Origin: Paenibacillus sp. DCT19
GTDB taxonomy: Bacteria; Bacillota; Bacilli; Paenibacillales; Paenibacillaceae
Assembly (NCBI RefSeq): GCF_003268635.1
Contig: NZ_CP029639.1
Location: 6,058,001-6,122,000, forward strand
Direction of reading: 5' to 3'
DNA: 64,000 nucleotides
Shown: positions 55,700-64,000 of the stretch, one piece after another
Numbering within the stretch: position 1 is the first letter of the stretch
Layout of the letters: every line of letters starts with the position of its first letter
Translations under genes and position numbers: made by a program
The notes under the pieces: generated by a model
Seen by the model: the letters and a program-made list of their open reading frames with translations, nothing else
Databases searched by the model: none
Told to the model about the DNA's origin: nothing

Positions 55700-57438
55700 T
55701 GTTTGTTCCAGTCCCTCAAGGACTGGGTGATGCCTCGACTAAAAGCGTGAAGCTGCTCCATCTCCGTATCGTAGATGCGCAGCAATTGCAGTTCATTTTC
55801 AATCCGTAATAACTCCACCTTCGGTACATACACTCGTTCAAGGATACAGTCAATCACGTTGCGTACATTTTGTTTATCACGGAATAAGGCTCTTTTGAAC
55901 GGTTGATCCTGTACCTGCTCCTGCAACCGCTGCTCAAGAACAGCTCGTGCCGATTCAAGCTGCATGGATTTGTCCCGAATCAATCCAAGCAAGCCTTCCC
56001 GTACACTTCCCATTCCATGATTACTCCAAGCCGCCCACTGGAAGTAACCTACCTCCGGGTGTTCATCCCGAGCTTGTTCTGCCTGCTGACGAAGAGCACC
56101 TTCGGTACTCCGCTGACGTACACGCTCTTCGACCTTACGTGCCACATTATCACGGAAGTACGCTTCAGCTCCATGACCGAACAGCGCTCTCTCCGCTTCA
56201 CGTAGCGATAGCGGCTTGAGATCAGCATAGCTGACGTTATGGGTCATGATGCCGCTCATACCACTGACCAGATCCTCACCTGGTAATAGCCCATCAATCT
56301 TACGTTCTATTGTAATCGGATCAAGGCCAAAGAACGAAAGCTTGTCCTTGATGCCCCAATCCTCCGGTTCCTTCCGCATCTGTTCAAGCAGATGCCGGTA
56401 GAAGTGATATAGCACAGCAAGCGCGATAGGCTTGTTGGGACGCCTGATCTCAGCATAACCTGCGCTGGCATAACCATGCTGATCTGAGGTGGTGCGAATG
56501 TTATTTTTGAATGAGGTATTGTTGTAGGTGTTCGCTCCTGTGCTCGAAATGGTGCCAGCAGCATCCATATCCTGTTTACGATTCTTGAGCAGACAGATGC
56601 GGCAGATAATCTCGGCATTCTCTATCCAACCACCAGATACCCCTGTGCCCCGTTCATTCTTATCTGACAAAATATACACCAGGTCAAACAGCGGCGAAGC
56701 CGGATGGGTGACCGGAATAGAAATGCCATCTTCCGTCACGAGCAGACGACCGCTAAAGGTATAATCCAAGCCCTGCATATAATCAAGCTCTCGCAAAAAG
56801 GCCAGTCCTGCTGCACTTGCATACCCGTATGAGTTCACTTGCTCCATTTCACTAACCAGAACATGCAGATCTGTCTGCACCGATTTGAAGGATTGAGCCA
56901 GTATCGTCTCCGTCAATTTCGTAAGCTCAGGCAAAAGCACATTCAATGGGTCATCCGCTCTAGTTACAACCGTCACATAGATGCGATCAAATGAAGAATA
57001 CAGACGCCCGTATTCAGCGATCCGGTTACTCACCCGCCGTAAAGTACGATTCAGACCCGCAAGTGCCTGATCTGAATCGTGAAACTGACGGTATATGTCT
57101 TTGCGCAATGTTTTGGATGATTCGGACTGTGCCGTAGACAGTGGTAAAATATGCCGAGCGACCTGACTATCCTCAGCTCGTTCGCCTCTACGCTCCTCTT
57201 GTTGATCCAAGTCTTCTGTTCCAACCTGTACATAGACCACGCCATCCCCGTTATCCCACTTCGTTCGGTTGATCTCACGGACAACAGGTAATGCCGGCGC
57301 AACCAGGTCACCTACGAACAAGAACAAGGCGGGGTAATGGATGCTGCTGCGACCATCACCCAGACTGCCCTGACGTTCCTGCTCCGCCGTATACGATGCC
57401 GCGAATTGCTCCAAGCTGTGCTTCATCCTGGCAGCCAT
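55672..57438 (-). CDS. large hypothetical protein of the tubulin-like operon
   Basis: 588 residues from ATG 57438, starting within two bases of the tubulin-like gene's stop, so the two are coupled. The N-terminal 250 residues look alpha/beta (YPALFLFVGDLVAPALPVVR, FDRIYVTVVTRADDPLNVLL, SYGYASAAGLAFLRELDYM), followed by a long charged helical region with likely coiled coil (EGALRQQAEQARDEHPEVG, ARAVLEQRLQEQVQDQP). I recognise no family. The last ~20 residues (DWNKHCVRQPKRA) look out of place and the frame probably continues into 55022-55699. By position it is likely a partner of the tubulin-like filament protein. Confidence 0.68.
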   Translation of the reverse strand: MAARMKHSLEQFAASYTAEQERQGSLGDGRSSIHYPALFLFVGDLVAPALPVVREINRTKWDNGDGVVYVQVGTEDLDQQEERRGERAEDSQVARHILPLSTAQSESSKTLRKDIYRQFHDSDQALAGLNRTLRRVSNRIAEYGRLYSSFDRIYVTVVTRADDPLNVLLPELTKLTETILAQSFKSVQTDLHVLVSEMEQVNSYGYASAAGLAFLRELDYMQGLDYTFSGRLLVTEDGISIPVTHPASPLFDLVYILSDKNERGTGVSGGWIENAEIICRICLLKNRKQDMDAAGTISSTGANTYNNTSFKNNIRTTSDQHGYASAGYAEIRRPNKPIALAVLYHFYRHLLEQMRKEPEDWGIKDKLSFFGLDPITIERKIDGLLPGEDLVSGMSGIMTHNVSYADLKPLSLREAERALFGHGAEAYFRDNVARKVEERVRQRSTEGALRQQAEQARDEHPEVGYFQWAAWSNHGMGSVREGLLGLIRDKSMQLESARAVLEQRLQEQVQDQPFKRALFRDKQNVRNVIDCILERVYVPKVELLRIENELQLLRIYDTEMEQLHAFSRGITQSLRDWNKHCVRQPKRA

Positions 57439-57439
57439 C

Positions 57440-60400
57440 TTACTTCAACCTTCTGCGAATGTCGTTCAGCTTGGACGACATCGTTCTGTAGAACTGATAG
57501 ATATCCTCGCCATTCGCCAGCTCGACACGTTCGTATTCCAGACGATCACGGGATTCCATGAACAGTGCAGCAAGTTCATCCAGTTTCGCAAGGAGAGGAG
57601 CGATATCCTCCGAAGCGGTCAGATCGTTATCCCGGCGTGAAGCTTTGCGAAGCAAGGTGTTCCGATCCTTCTCCGACAATCCACGGAAGTTGCCAAACAC
57701 CTCATATTCAGCAAAGTTACGGCTCTTCATCAGATTGGCGAACGGCTCCCATGCATCTTCCTCGGGGTCACGATCATAGACATACAGTGCACCCTTCTTC
57801 ACAATTGTGTCCGTATAGAGGGCTTCAATGAAGCGATCATACCACTGCTCTTCATCCTGATGCTGAGCAAGGATTGCTTCAAGCTCAGATGCTTTCACCG
57901 AGATTGCATTCATCTTCGCCAGTTCCTCGCGTACACGCGCAATCAGTTGTGGAGAACGCACCAGGTTTTCTTTGGCCATATCTTCATTAATACTTCCGAA
58001 AATATCCTTCACGCTGACCCGTGGCAATCCTTCGGATTGCAGACGTTTCAGTTCAATGACCGCCCGCTTCACTTCACCAAGGTTTGGTGTAGTTGATGTC
58101 AGACGCATGTCGTAGCTACCTAACTTCGCGGATAGATCAAACGGCTCTGTCGTTACTACCGCGTAGCGGTTGCTTGTGTTCTCATCCAACGTCTTCGCAA
58201 TAATGATGTTGTATCCGAGCGCTTGCTCGAATTCAGAACGAACACGGGCATTGTACTGCTTCACGCGGCTGTTCTCATACACATCGCCCCATGATTTCTC
58301 TGGAATCGGAGACGGAAGATACGTCCAGTTATTTTTCTCCGTTTGCACGAGGTGGCGGCCAATTCCTTCTTTGTCCAGAATGGTACGCTCGTAACTTTCT
58401 TCATATACTTTCAGCGGTGTATACACAAAGAGCGGCACACCGTTACGTGTGTTCAACCAGAAGATTCGGTTACGAACCTCGCTCTCCTTAACCGTAAAGT
58501 GAGACTTCCCTACCGCATTGTTCTGATAATTGCGAATTCCTTTGAGAATACCTGGTGCCTGTGTTGGTACGGATACGAATCCCCATGATGGGAAGTGAAG
58601 GCTACCCGTGCTATTGCTCAGGTTAAATACGGGCACCGCTTCATCATCCAGTTTACCTGCGATGTGCCGTTCTACGAACTTCTCAACAGACTCATCCTGA
58701 CCATATTTGATCACGAGGAAATCTTCCATCGAACGGGTAATCAGGTCGCCGAACTTCTCGGTCAAGAAGTCTGAGATGGAACTTACCACGTCAATCTCGT
58801 TCTCCTTCACCCACTGGTTGGAGTTCTCTAACAGTTCACGAGAGAAGTCACGGATCAAGTCATCCGTATCACGCTTGTCTAACAGCCCATCCACCACGCT
58901 GACGATATCCGGTACACTTACCACGTTCCAATAATACGTCTTGTTGCCTTTGTGATCTGCCTGTTCTTCCCCGCGGGTCAGAATATCTCCGTTCTTGGAG
59001 AAAATCGAGCTGAGTGCATTCAAAGTTTCGCTAAATACGTTATAGATGCGGCTGTTCTCTTGGTTGAGCAGTTCATACAGATCCTCATAGAACTCGATCA
59101 TCTGTTCGTTCCGCTCTACATCAGCGTGCAGCCAGTATTCATGAATTTTGGCTTCAATATAAGCATTCTTTTTCTTCTCTTTGGAGACGAAGGCGCTCTT
59201 CGCATCACCAAGCTTCTCTTCAGACTGTTCTTGGGCAGCCTCGATATCGCGTGGAATGCGGAAAGCATTCTCCCGTAATGTCTCAATGTACGATTGGATC
59301 ATCTTGAGAATACAGAAGCCTTTCTCCGTATAGATGAGACGAGAAACATAGAATGGCCCCTGCTCTGGATGCAGGAACATCCGGCGAATCTGTTCGGTGA
59401 ATTGCCCTGCAATCTCACCCGGATGCTGTTTTTTCGCTTTGATATATTCTTCACGTGCACGTGCTAGGAAGTTCTGTTCCAGCTCTGTGTCCATGTTCAC
59501 CACTTGGGATTTCACGACATTGTTGTAGGACAGACGTTCACTGTTCTGATAACCTGGAAGCGGCTCCGGCACGCGGGATTCGAATGCCTTCACTACGCTT
59601 TCGAGATCAATGCCTAACTTACGAGCGAATTTCTCGGTATCTTCCTGATTTGGTGCTTTGGAGAACATCGTGCTCATCTTGTCGAACATCCGGTACGCCA
59701 GATATGTCGTCATTTCTTCAATCGGCAGTACAGCCGAGGATGCACCGATGATGTTGTAATCATAGTTCGCTGGGTACACCTTGTTCATCTGTGCAATGTT
59801 GGTACGAATGTTGCTAATGTAGTCATGGATCGCGAACTCTTCACCAGACTGCTTCTCTTCACTCGCCATGAAGTTGGTGATATTCTCTGCCGTAACATTC
59901 ATACAGTAATCGTACGCATTTTCCAGCAGTTTACCTTCCGTGTTCGTGGCTGAGATCAAGTGACACAGATTAAACGGTGGCAACGGGGAGTTAACGGTCA
60001 GGATATTACCGTACTTCTGCGTAAAGCGTTCACCGCGGCTGTCCACGTTCATCCAGTAATCCAGCTCTTTAAGCGCAGCATAACCGTTCTTGCGGATATA
60101 TTCCCGCGTATGCTCACTCAAGCTTTTGTTGGACAAGTTCACGTCTGGCGTGAACAGGTAGCCGAGTGTATTAACGCGGTCAATCCCCGCTGAGCCATGA
60201 TCACGTTCGATGATGCCACGCACAATATACGAAATATCGAGGAAGCACCCACTGCCAGTCCCCCGGACAGACCCGTGAGCAGGAACACCATCAATTTCTT
60301 ATTTGTACCTACGGAAAGTGTCTTAATCTTCTTATCGATGGCTTGCACCACTTGGTTGATCTTCGTGAATAACAGCAGACGACCTGCCTGACGAACGCCT

Positions 60401-60828
60401 GCGGCTCCGTTCATGCCATCCGTAATGCTCAGCTCTGGCGAGAGCCAGTCCGTAATATAAGGCTCCAACACACTGCGGTTCTGCAGCAATCCGCCAATCT
60501 CGGCATTGGACAGTAACACGAATTCGTTAATCGGGTCTAGACCGATTCCTTTGTATCTCTTGGCACGATCCTGTTCGTTCGTTTCGAATGCAAGAAACTC
60601 GACGTTGTCTGGCTTCTCCATTTTCTTCTTAGACACTGGATCTTGTGGCAGCTTGAAGCGACGATTAATCTGATACTTGAGACGAAGCAATGCATCGATC
60701 CCTGTTCCCCCAAGACCAATAATCAACATCGGGTTATCGATGGTATCAACCCTGATTTTTTCGCTGACAATTCCTCCGCCAAGCGATACATCCAGTTGCT
60801 GAATATGTTCTCTAACAATCGGTTTCAT
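57440..60828 (-). pseudogene. tubulin/FtsZ-like GTPase (Tubulin_2), one frameshift in the GTP-binding loop
   Basis: The two frames (60828 to 60139 and 60223 to 57440) together make about 1128 residues. The N-terminus (DNPMLIIGLGGTGIDALLRL) is the tubulin-type nucleotide fold; the tubulin signature GGTGSG is spread across the break. The first frame reads LLTGLSGGLAVGAS and goes astray; one extra G in the G5 tract at 60260-60264 restores GLSGGTGSGCFLDISYIVRG. The C-terminal ~700 residues are helical and charged. Such proteins are predicted to polymerise with GTP. The ATG at 60828 has GGAGG upstream. The gene is second in the operon, after the signal-peptide vWA gene. The break is most likely a base-calling gap, but a real disabling mutation cannot be excluded. 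Confidence 0.85.
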
Positions 60829-60846
60829 TCCATGTCCTCCCTTTGG

Positions 60847-62640
60847 TTACACTAAATACTCAATCAAAATGGTTTTATCCGCTTGTTGCAGCGGGATGCT
60901 CAGCCGATCACCGTTCTTCAGTTCAACGCCTGAGCTTGCATCGACCGCACGGCCGGATTTCTCCAGCGTGCCTCCTGCCGTGTTGCGTATCATAATCCGG
61001 TCACCATTGCCGGGTGTGAATATATATTTTTCGGTTTCCTTAAGTTCAGGGTCTAGCTGCAGCAATTGATGCAGATGGAACTTGCCCCGGAATGATGCTA
61101 GCTTTTTGTATTGCGGATAGGACTTGTCTCCTGTGTTCTCATCACGAATCTCAACGACCATCTGACCGACAAACCCGCGATTTTTACGTTTCAGCCAGCC
61201 CATCAGGAACCAGCCTCCAACCGCTACAACGATCAGAGCGATGACACCCAGAATCACAGGTAACCATGGGAATGGCTTGTCCTCTCCACCGGCTGATGTC
61301 GTTGGCTGAGTTCCACTTCCTGCTGCTCCGCCAGCATTAATGATGACTGGAGCGCTCTCCCGGTAAAAGCTATCTTCCTCTGCTCGAATAATCAACTCGT
61401 ATTGATGGTTATCTGGAACGGTGAACGTACCAGCAAATCCATCTCCTGTGTTCTCGATCGGCTGTTCCTCACTTTTACCTGTATCCACATCATTGATCAC
61501 CAGCGTTGCTTTCATATCAGCATACAGGTCTTGATCCTGTAATGGTTGACCACCATTCTCCAGCTTCGCGGTTAGATCAATCTTGTCGCCTTTTTTATAG
61601 GACTTGGTCTTAATTGGATCCACGACGAGTTGCAGATCGTAGTTAAACAGCAGATTGATATCAATACTGTCCTTCGGAGCCCCTTTGACTCGCAGCTTCC
61701 AATCTCCCTCTTCCGGTTTGAGCAACTTCACCAAGGAATAGCTCTTCGAAGTAGATAGCTTGGCTGCATCGGAGTTCAGATCGACAGCATTGCCAGCTGG
61801 ATCGGTTAATTGGATCTCGACTGGCTTCGATGACATGATCGAGATGTTAGCTTCTAACACACTATCATTCGGCACGTTCACGGTAACTTCCTGATAACTG
61901 CCGTTTCCCGTAATGGAAGGCAGCTTTACGACATTTAATTTGGCATGATCTGCGAATATTTCGCTTAGAATCTGTGGCAGATCATCCGGCGTATCCGTGA
62001 TAAAGGACTTACCACCTGTCTGCTCGGCTAGGTCAGCGAGTGCATCCTTGTTCAGTTTGCCATCGGCATTCAGACCAATCGTATACACGGGAATGCCTTG
62101 TGCCTGTGCTTCCTTAACGGCTATGTCCAGATCCGCATCGGACTGTGCCTGTGTACGACCTTTTGTTTTGTTAAAATCGTTGTTACCATCCGCCAGCAGT
62201 ACGATCATCGGGGAATGAGACGGATCAGCACCATGGTTCAGGATGTTCACAGCCTCGGCAACACCTACTGAAATGTCGGTGTATGGCCCTCTACCCAGCT
62301 GATCAATAAAATCCTTCAGGTTGCTTTTGTCTGCATCTGACTGAATCTCTAGCATCGCCTTCTCCCGCTCGACCTGATCGGTGTATGCGACAATCCCTAC
62401 CTTGTCCCCTTGGACAGGTAACATATCAATAAACATTTTCATGGCTTCATTGCTAATCTTGTCACGATCACTTGTGTTCATCGAATTACTTACATCGGCC
62501 ACAAGTACCGCATCAATTCCGCTTGATTGTGTCTGAGCCGCTACCGCCTGAGGCAGCAACGTCGAAGGCAGCAGTAGCGTTAGTAATACCAGCAGAACCA
62601 AGGTTCCACTAAGCCAGCGTATTTTGCGTGTGCGCAGCAT
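60847..62640 (-). CDS. vWA-domain protein with signal peptide and C-terminal membrane anchor
   Basis: About 597 residues from the ATG at 62640, with GAAGGAGT upstream. A signal peptide (about 1-35, WLSGTLVLLVLLTLLLPSTL) places the vWA domain outside; its MIDAS motif is DVSNSM (Asp49, Ser51, Ser53) with YTDISVG and DGNNDF. A beta-rich region follows (about 230-455), then a transmembrane helix (WLPVILGVIALIVVAVGGWF) and a C-terminal cytoplasmic domain of about 110 residues (KKLASFRGKFHLHQL, PGNGDRIMIRN) resembling an FHA-type beta-sandwich. It is the first gene of the operon and could sense an external ligand and pass a signal to the inner components. Confidence 0.85.
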   Translation of the reverse strand: MLRTRKIRWLSGTLVLLVLLTLLLPSTLLPQAVAAQTQSSGIDAVLVADVSNSMNTSDRDKISNEAMKMFIDMLPVQGDKVGIVAYTDQVEREKAMLEIQSDADKSNLKDFIDQLGRGPYTDISVGVAEAVNILNHGADPSHSPMIVLLADGNNDFNKTKGRTQAQSDADLDIAVKEAQAQGIPVYTIGLNADGKLNKDALADLAEQTGGKSFITDTPDDLPQILSEIFADHAKLNVVKLPSITGNGSYQEVTVNVPNDSVLEANISIMSSKPVEIQLTDPAGNAVDLNSDAAKLSTSKSYSLVKLLKPEEGDWKLRVKGAPKDSIDINLLFNYDLQLVVDPIKTKSYKKGDKIDLTAKLENGGQPLQDQDLYADMKATLVINDVDTGKSEEQPIENTGDGFAGTFTVPDNHQYELIIRAEEDSFYRESAPVIINAGGAAGSGTQPTTSAGGEDKPFPWLPVILGVIALIVVAVGGWFLMGWLKRKNRGFVGQMVVEIRDENTGDKSYPQYKKLASFRGKFHLHQLLQLDPELKETEKYIFTPGNGDRIMIRNTAGGTLEKSGRAVDASSGVELKNGDRLSIPLQQADKTILIEYLV

Positions 62641-62683
62641 GAGGTGTACTCCTTCACGTTTGAGATTAAAATGGGAATAGTTT

Positions 62684-62689
62684 ATTATA
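62684..62689 (-). promoter_or_regulatory. candidate -10 box of the tubulin/vWA operon
   Basis: TATAAT on the minus strand, 44 bases before the first gene. No good -35 is visible at 16-18 bases (AGATTT), so an activator may be needed. Confidence 0.4.
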
Positions 62690-62802
62690 GGCGTCAAGCC
62701 TTAAGGAAATCTTAACAGTCTACTAATAAATTCTGAAAAGCACCCCTATCTTGAGTTACAATTCTGTAATGACTGGCAATAATCGACGATTTTAGCCTTT
62801 TG

Positions 62803-62822
62803 GTTGGAACAAATATTCCAAC
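62803..62822. promoter_or_regulatory. palindromic operator candidate in the divergent region
   Basis: GTTGGAA-CAAATA-TTCCAAC is a perfect 7-bp inverted repeat with a 6-base spacer, in the 290-bp region between the divergent operon and the plus-strand pair. It may coordinate both. Confidence 0.5.
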
Positions 62823-62928
62823 TATGGAAATATGATATAGTTATTGCCATCAAACCGCAATATAACAACGTAGCGTGCGATCACCTTTATTTGTACGCAC
62901 AATAACGCTATCTAGAGAGGATCGAATT

Positions 62929-63072
62929 ATGGTTACATACGTATGTCTCGCCATATTGTTTCTTTTTGTCCTAATTAGAGCGGTTCGATTCTATCTTCAC
63001 AACCGGAAGCCCGTGACCCGAGAAGATTCAGATCGCACGCTGTACACTATACTGAACGGTGAGCGTGATTAG
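62929..63072 (+). CDS. small single-pass membrane protein
   Basis: A 47-residue protein from ATG 62929, behind GAGAGGATC; the open frame starts at 62875 without support. One N-terminal helix (VTYVCLAILFLFVLIRAVRF) is followed by a short charged tail (HNRKPVTREDSDRTLYTI). It lies three bases before the next gene, so they are co-transcribed, divergent from the tubulin/vWA operon. Confidence 0.6.
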   Translation: MVTYVCLAILFLFVLIRAVRFYLHNRKPVTREDSDRTLYTILNGERD

Positions 63073-63075
63073 AGC

Positions 63076-64000
63076 ATGAGCACAAAACAAGTGGTTTCTA
63101 TTAGACCTTTTAACCGGACGACATATGCCTTTGAAAAGTTGCGTGTGTGCAAGCGATGTGGACAATATACCTGCTTATGGGAAGATGAATGCACATCCTG
63201 TGGCCGCAGCACACTGATTCATGTTCAGGAACATGCTGGCTCAAGGGTTAAGCGCCGGATCGCTCGTGATTTCCTATTTACGATTATTCTGGGGTCTGCT
63301 GCTACCTATTTCGGTGAGACGACCGATCAAACGATGCTAGCCGCAACCGTGTCTCTCCTGCTCATCGGATGGCTCATCTATATTCATAAACGCGCCTTTC
63401 CTGTCCAACAACTCCGCCAGATGAAGCGGTTGTTGTACGAGGAACGGGAAAAGATCCGTCAGGGCATCAACCGCAACTGGGCGCTAGTCGCCGAAGCTCG
63501 ACAGGAGGATGAAGCTCTCGCATATGAGATGCTGCGTGAGATTGGCTCACTCGTATACAATGATCGAATTCGTCTTCAGCAAGTGGCTCTACTTCAATCC
63601 TTCGTCCTTCGGAGTGACATGGATTTACAGTTGAAACCACTGCTGCTTCGCAATTTTGAGCGACTGCTCGCTGAATATATCGGTGAGATTGCTCGAATCA
63701 AGCCTGATCTGGTTCGTGAAGATGCCATTCGTTACATCGCTACGTACGAAGTGAATATTTTACAGCTACACAATGGCATTCAGATCCTAACTGCCGTGGC
63801 CGCCGCGGCTGTACGCAAAAGCAAATATATTGAGTTATTCCCTAGTCTTATTACCCGCTACGCCCGCTTTATGCCCAAGGATCGATTCATGCGCTTGTAT
63901 CACACCATAGAACGTTACCCCCATAAAGCGCGAGGTGGACTGGCAGAATCAGTCGGTCGGGTATATGACGAGAAATATCGAGATCATTACGTCGAGGTAC
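63076..64000 (+). CDS. zinc-ribbon membrane protein, 3' end beyond window
   Basis: An open frame from ATG 63076 with no stop before the window edge (at least 308 residues). Cysteines CKRC and CTSC (in LRVCKRCGQYTCLW and DECTSCGRSTL) form a likely zinc ribbon. Two adjacent hydrophobic helices follow (FLFTIILGSAATYFG, MLAATVSLLLIGWLIYI). The rest is helical and charged (LLYEEREKIRQGINRN, RLQQVALLQSFVLRSDMDLQ). No family recognised. Its divergent position and the shared zinc-ribbon theme with the GTPase suggest it belongs to the same system. Confidence 0.75.
   Translation, partial: MSTKQVVSIRPFNRTTYAFEKLRVCKRCGQYTCLWEDECTSCGRSTLIHVQEHAGSRVKRRIARDFLFTIILGSAATYFGETTDQTMLAATVSLLLIGWLIYIHKRAFPVQQLRQMKRLLYEEREKIRQGINRNWALVAEARQEDEALAYEMLREIGSLVYNDRIRLQQVALLQSFVLRSDMDLQLKPLLLRNFERLLAEYIGEIARIKPDLVREDAIRYIATYEVNILQLHNGIQILTAVAAAAVRKSKYIELFPSLITRYARFMPKDRFMRLYHTIERYPHKARGGLAESVGRVYDEKYRDHYVEV

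Overview
The window reads as chromosome of a low-to-mid GC, Gram-positive, spore-former-like bacterium, most probably Paenibacillus. Evidence: strong AAGGAGG-type ribosome binding sites, many GTG/TTG starts, YesM/YesN two-component systems next to LplA/B/C-type carbohydrate importers that lack their own ATPase, GH42 and GH94 sugar enzymes, a PL10 pectate lyase, Fur, Rex, FNR-like and cre sites of Bacillus type, and a Btr-like AraC regulator fused to a siderophore-binding domain. No rRNA, tRNA, CRISPR array, prophage or transposase gene was seen.

Layout. 1-7 kb: the N-terminal part of a YesM-type histidine kinase, a frameshifted GH42 beta-galactosidase with a divergent AraC regulator, mobA and an MFS transporter. 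7-8 kb: repeat-rich, apparently non-coding DNA. 8-14 kb: glnS, a DUF2164 protein, two GNAT acetyltransferases, an SDR protein with an atypical catalytic motif, and a MerR-methyltransferase fusion. 14-19 kb: a GH94 phosphorylase under a LacI regulator with perfect palindromic operators. 19-22 kb: iron uptake regulator and siderophore-binding lipoprotein with a Fur box. 24-33 kb: a sugar ABC importer locus (response regulator, two permeases, two binding proteins, histidine kinase). 33-43 kb: a methyltransferase, a frameshifted MFS gene, a YoaE-like molybdopterin oxidoreductase with a structured leader, a FocA-type transporter, a probable type I toxin-like peptide gene, and NADH oxidase behind Rex/FNR-like sites. 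43-48 kb: pectate lyase, a five-unit 185-bp tandem array, glutathione peroxidase, an orphan Fe-siderophore ATPase with a perfect Fur box, and small lipoprotein/protease-remnant sequences.

The most unusual region is 48.4-64 kb. A single long minus-strand operon encodes a secreted/membrane vWA protein, a tubulin/FtsZ-like GTPase, a large helical protein (possibly split), a membrane vWA protein, a small beta-rich protein, a zinc-ribbon P-loop GTPase and a membrane-spanning GTPase-associated protein. A divergent plus-strand pair (a small membrane protein and a zinc-ribbon membrane protein) lies across a palindromic control region. This looks like a multi-component, NTP-dependent, membrane-linked assembly of the kind predicted computationally as conflict or stress systems; its function is not established by the sequence.

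Two themes cross the window. Four reading frames (GH42, MFS, tubulin-like, and the large helical protein) break in G-runs, and each would be restored by one extra G. This points to systematic homopolymer under-calling, or less likely to slippage. Two families of MITE-like inverted-repeat elements are dispersed between genes: family A about 175-200 bp, and family B about 190-230 bp with a strong internal hairpin.
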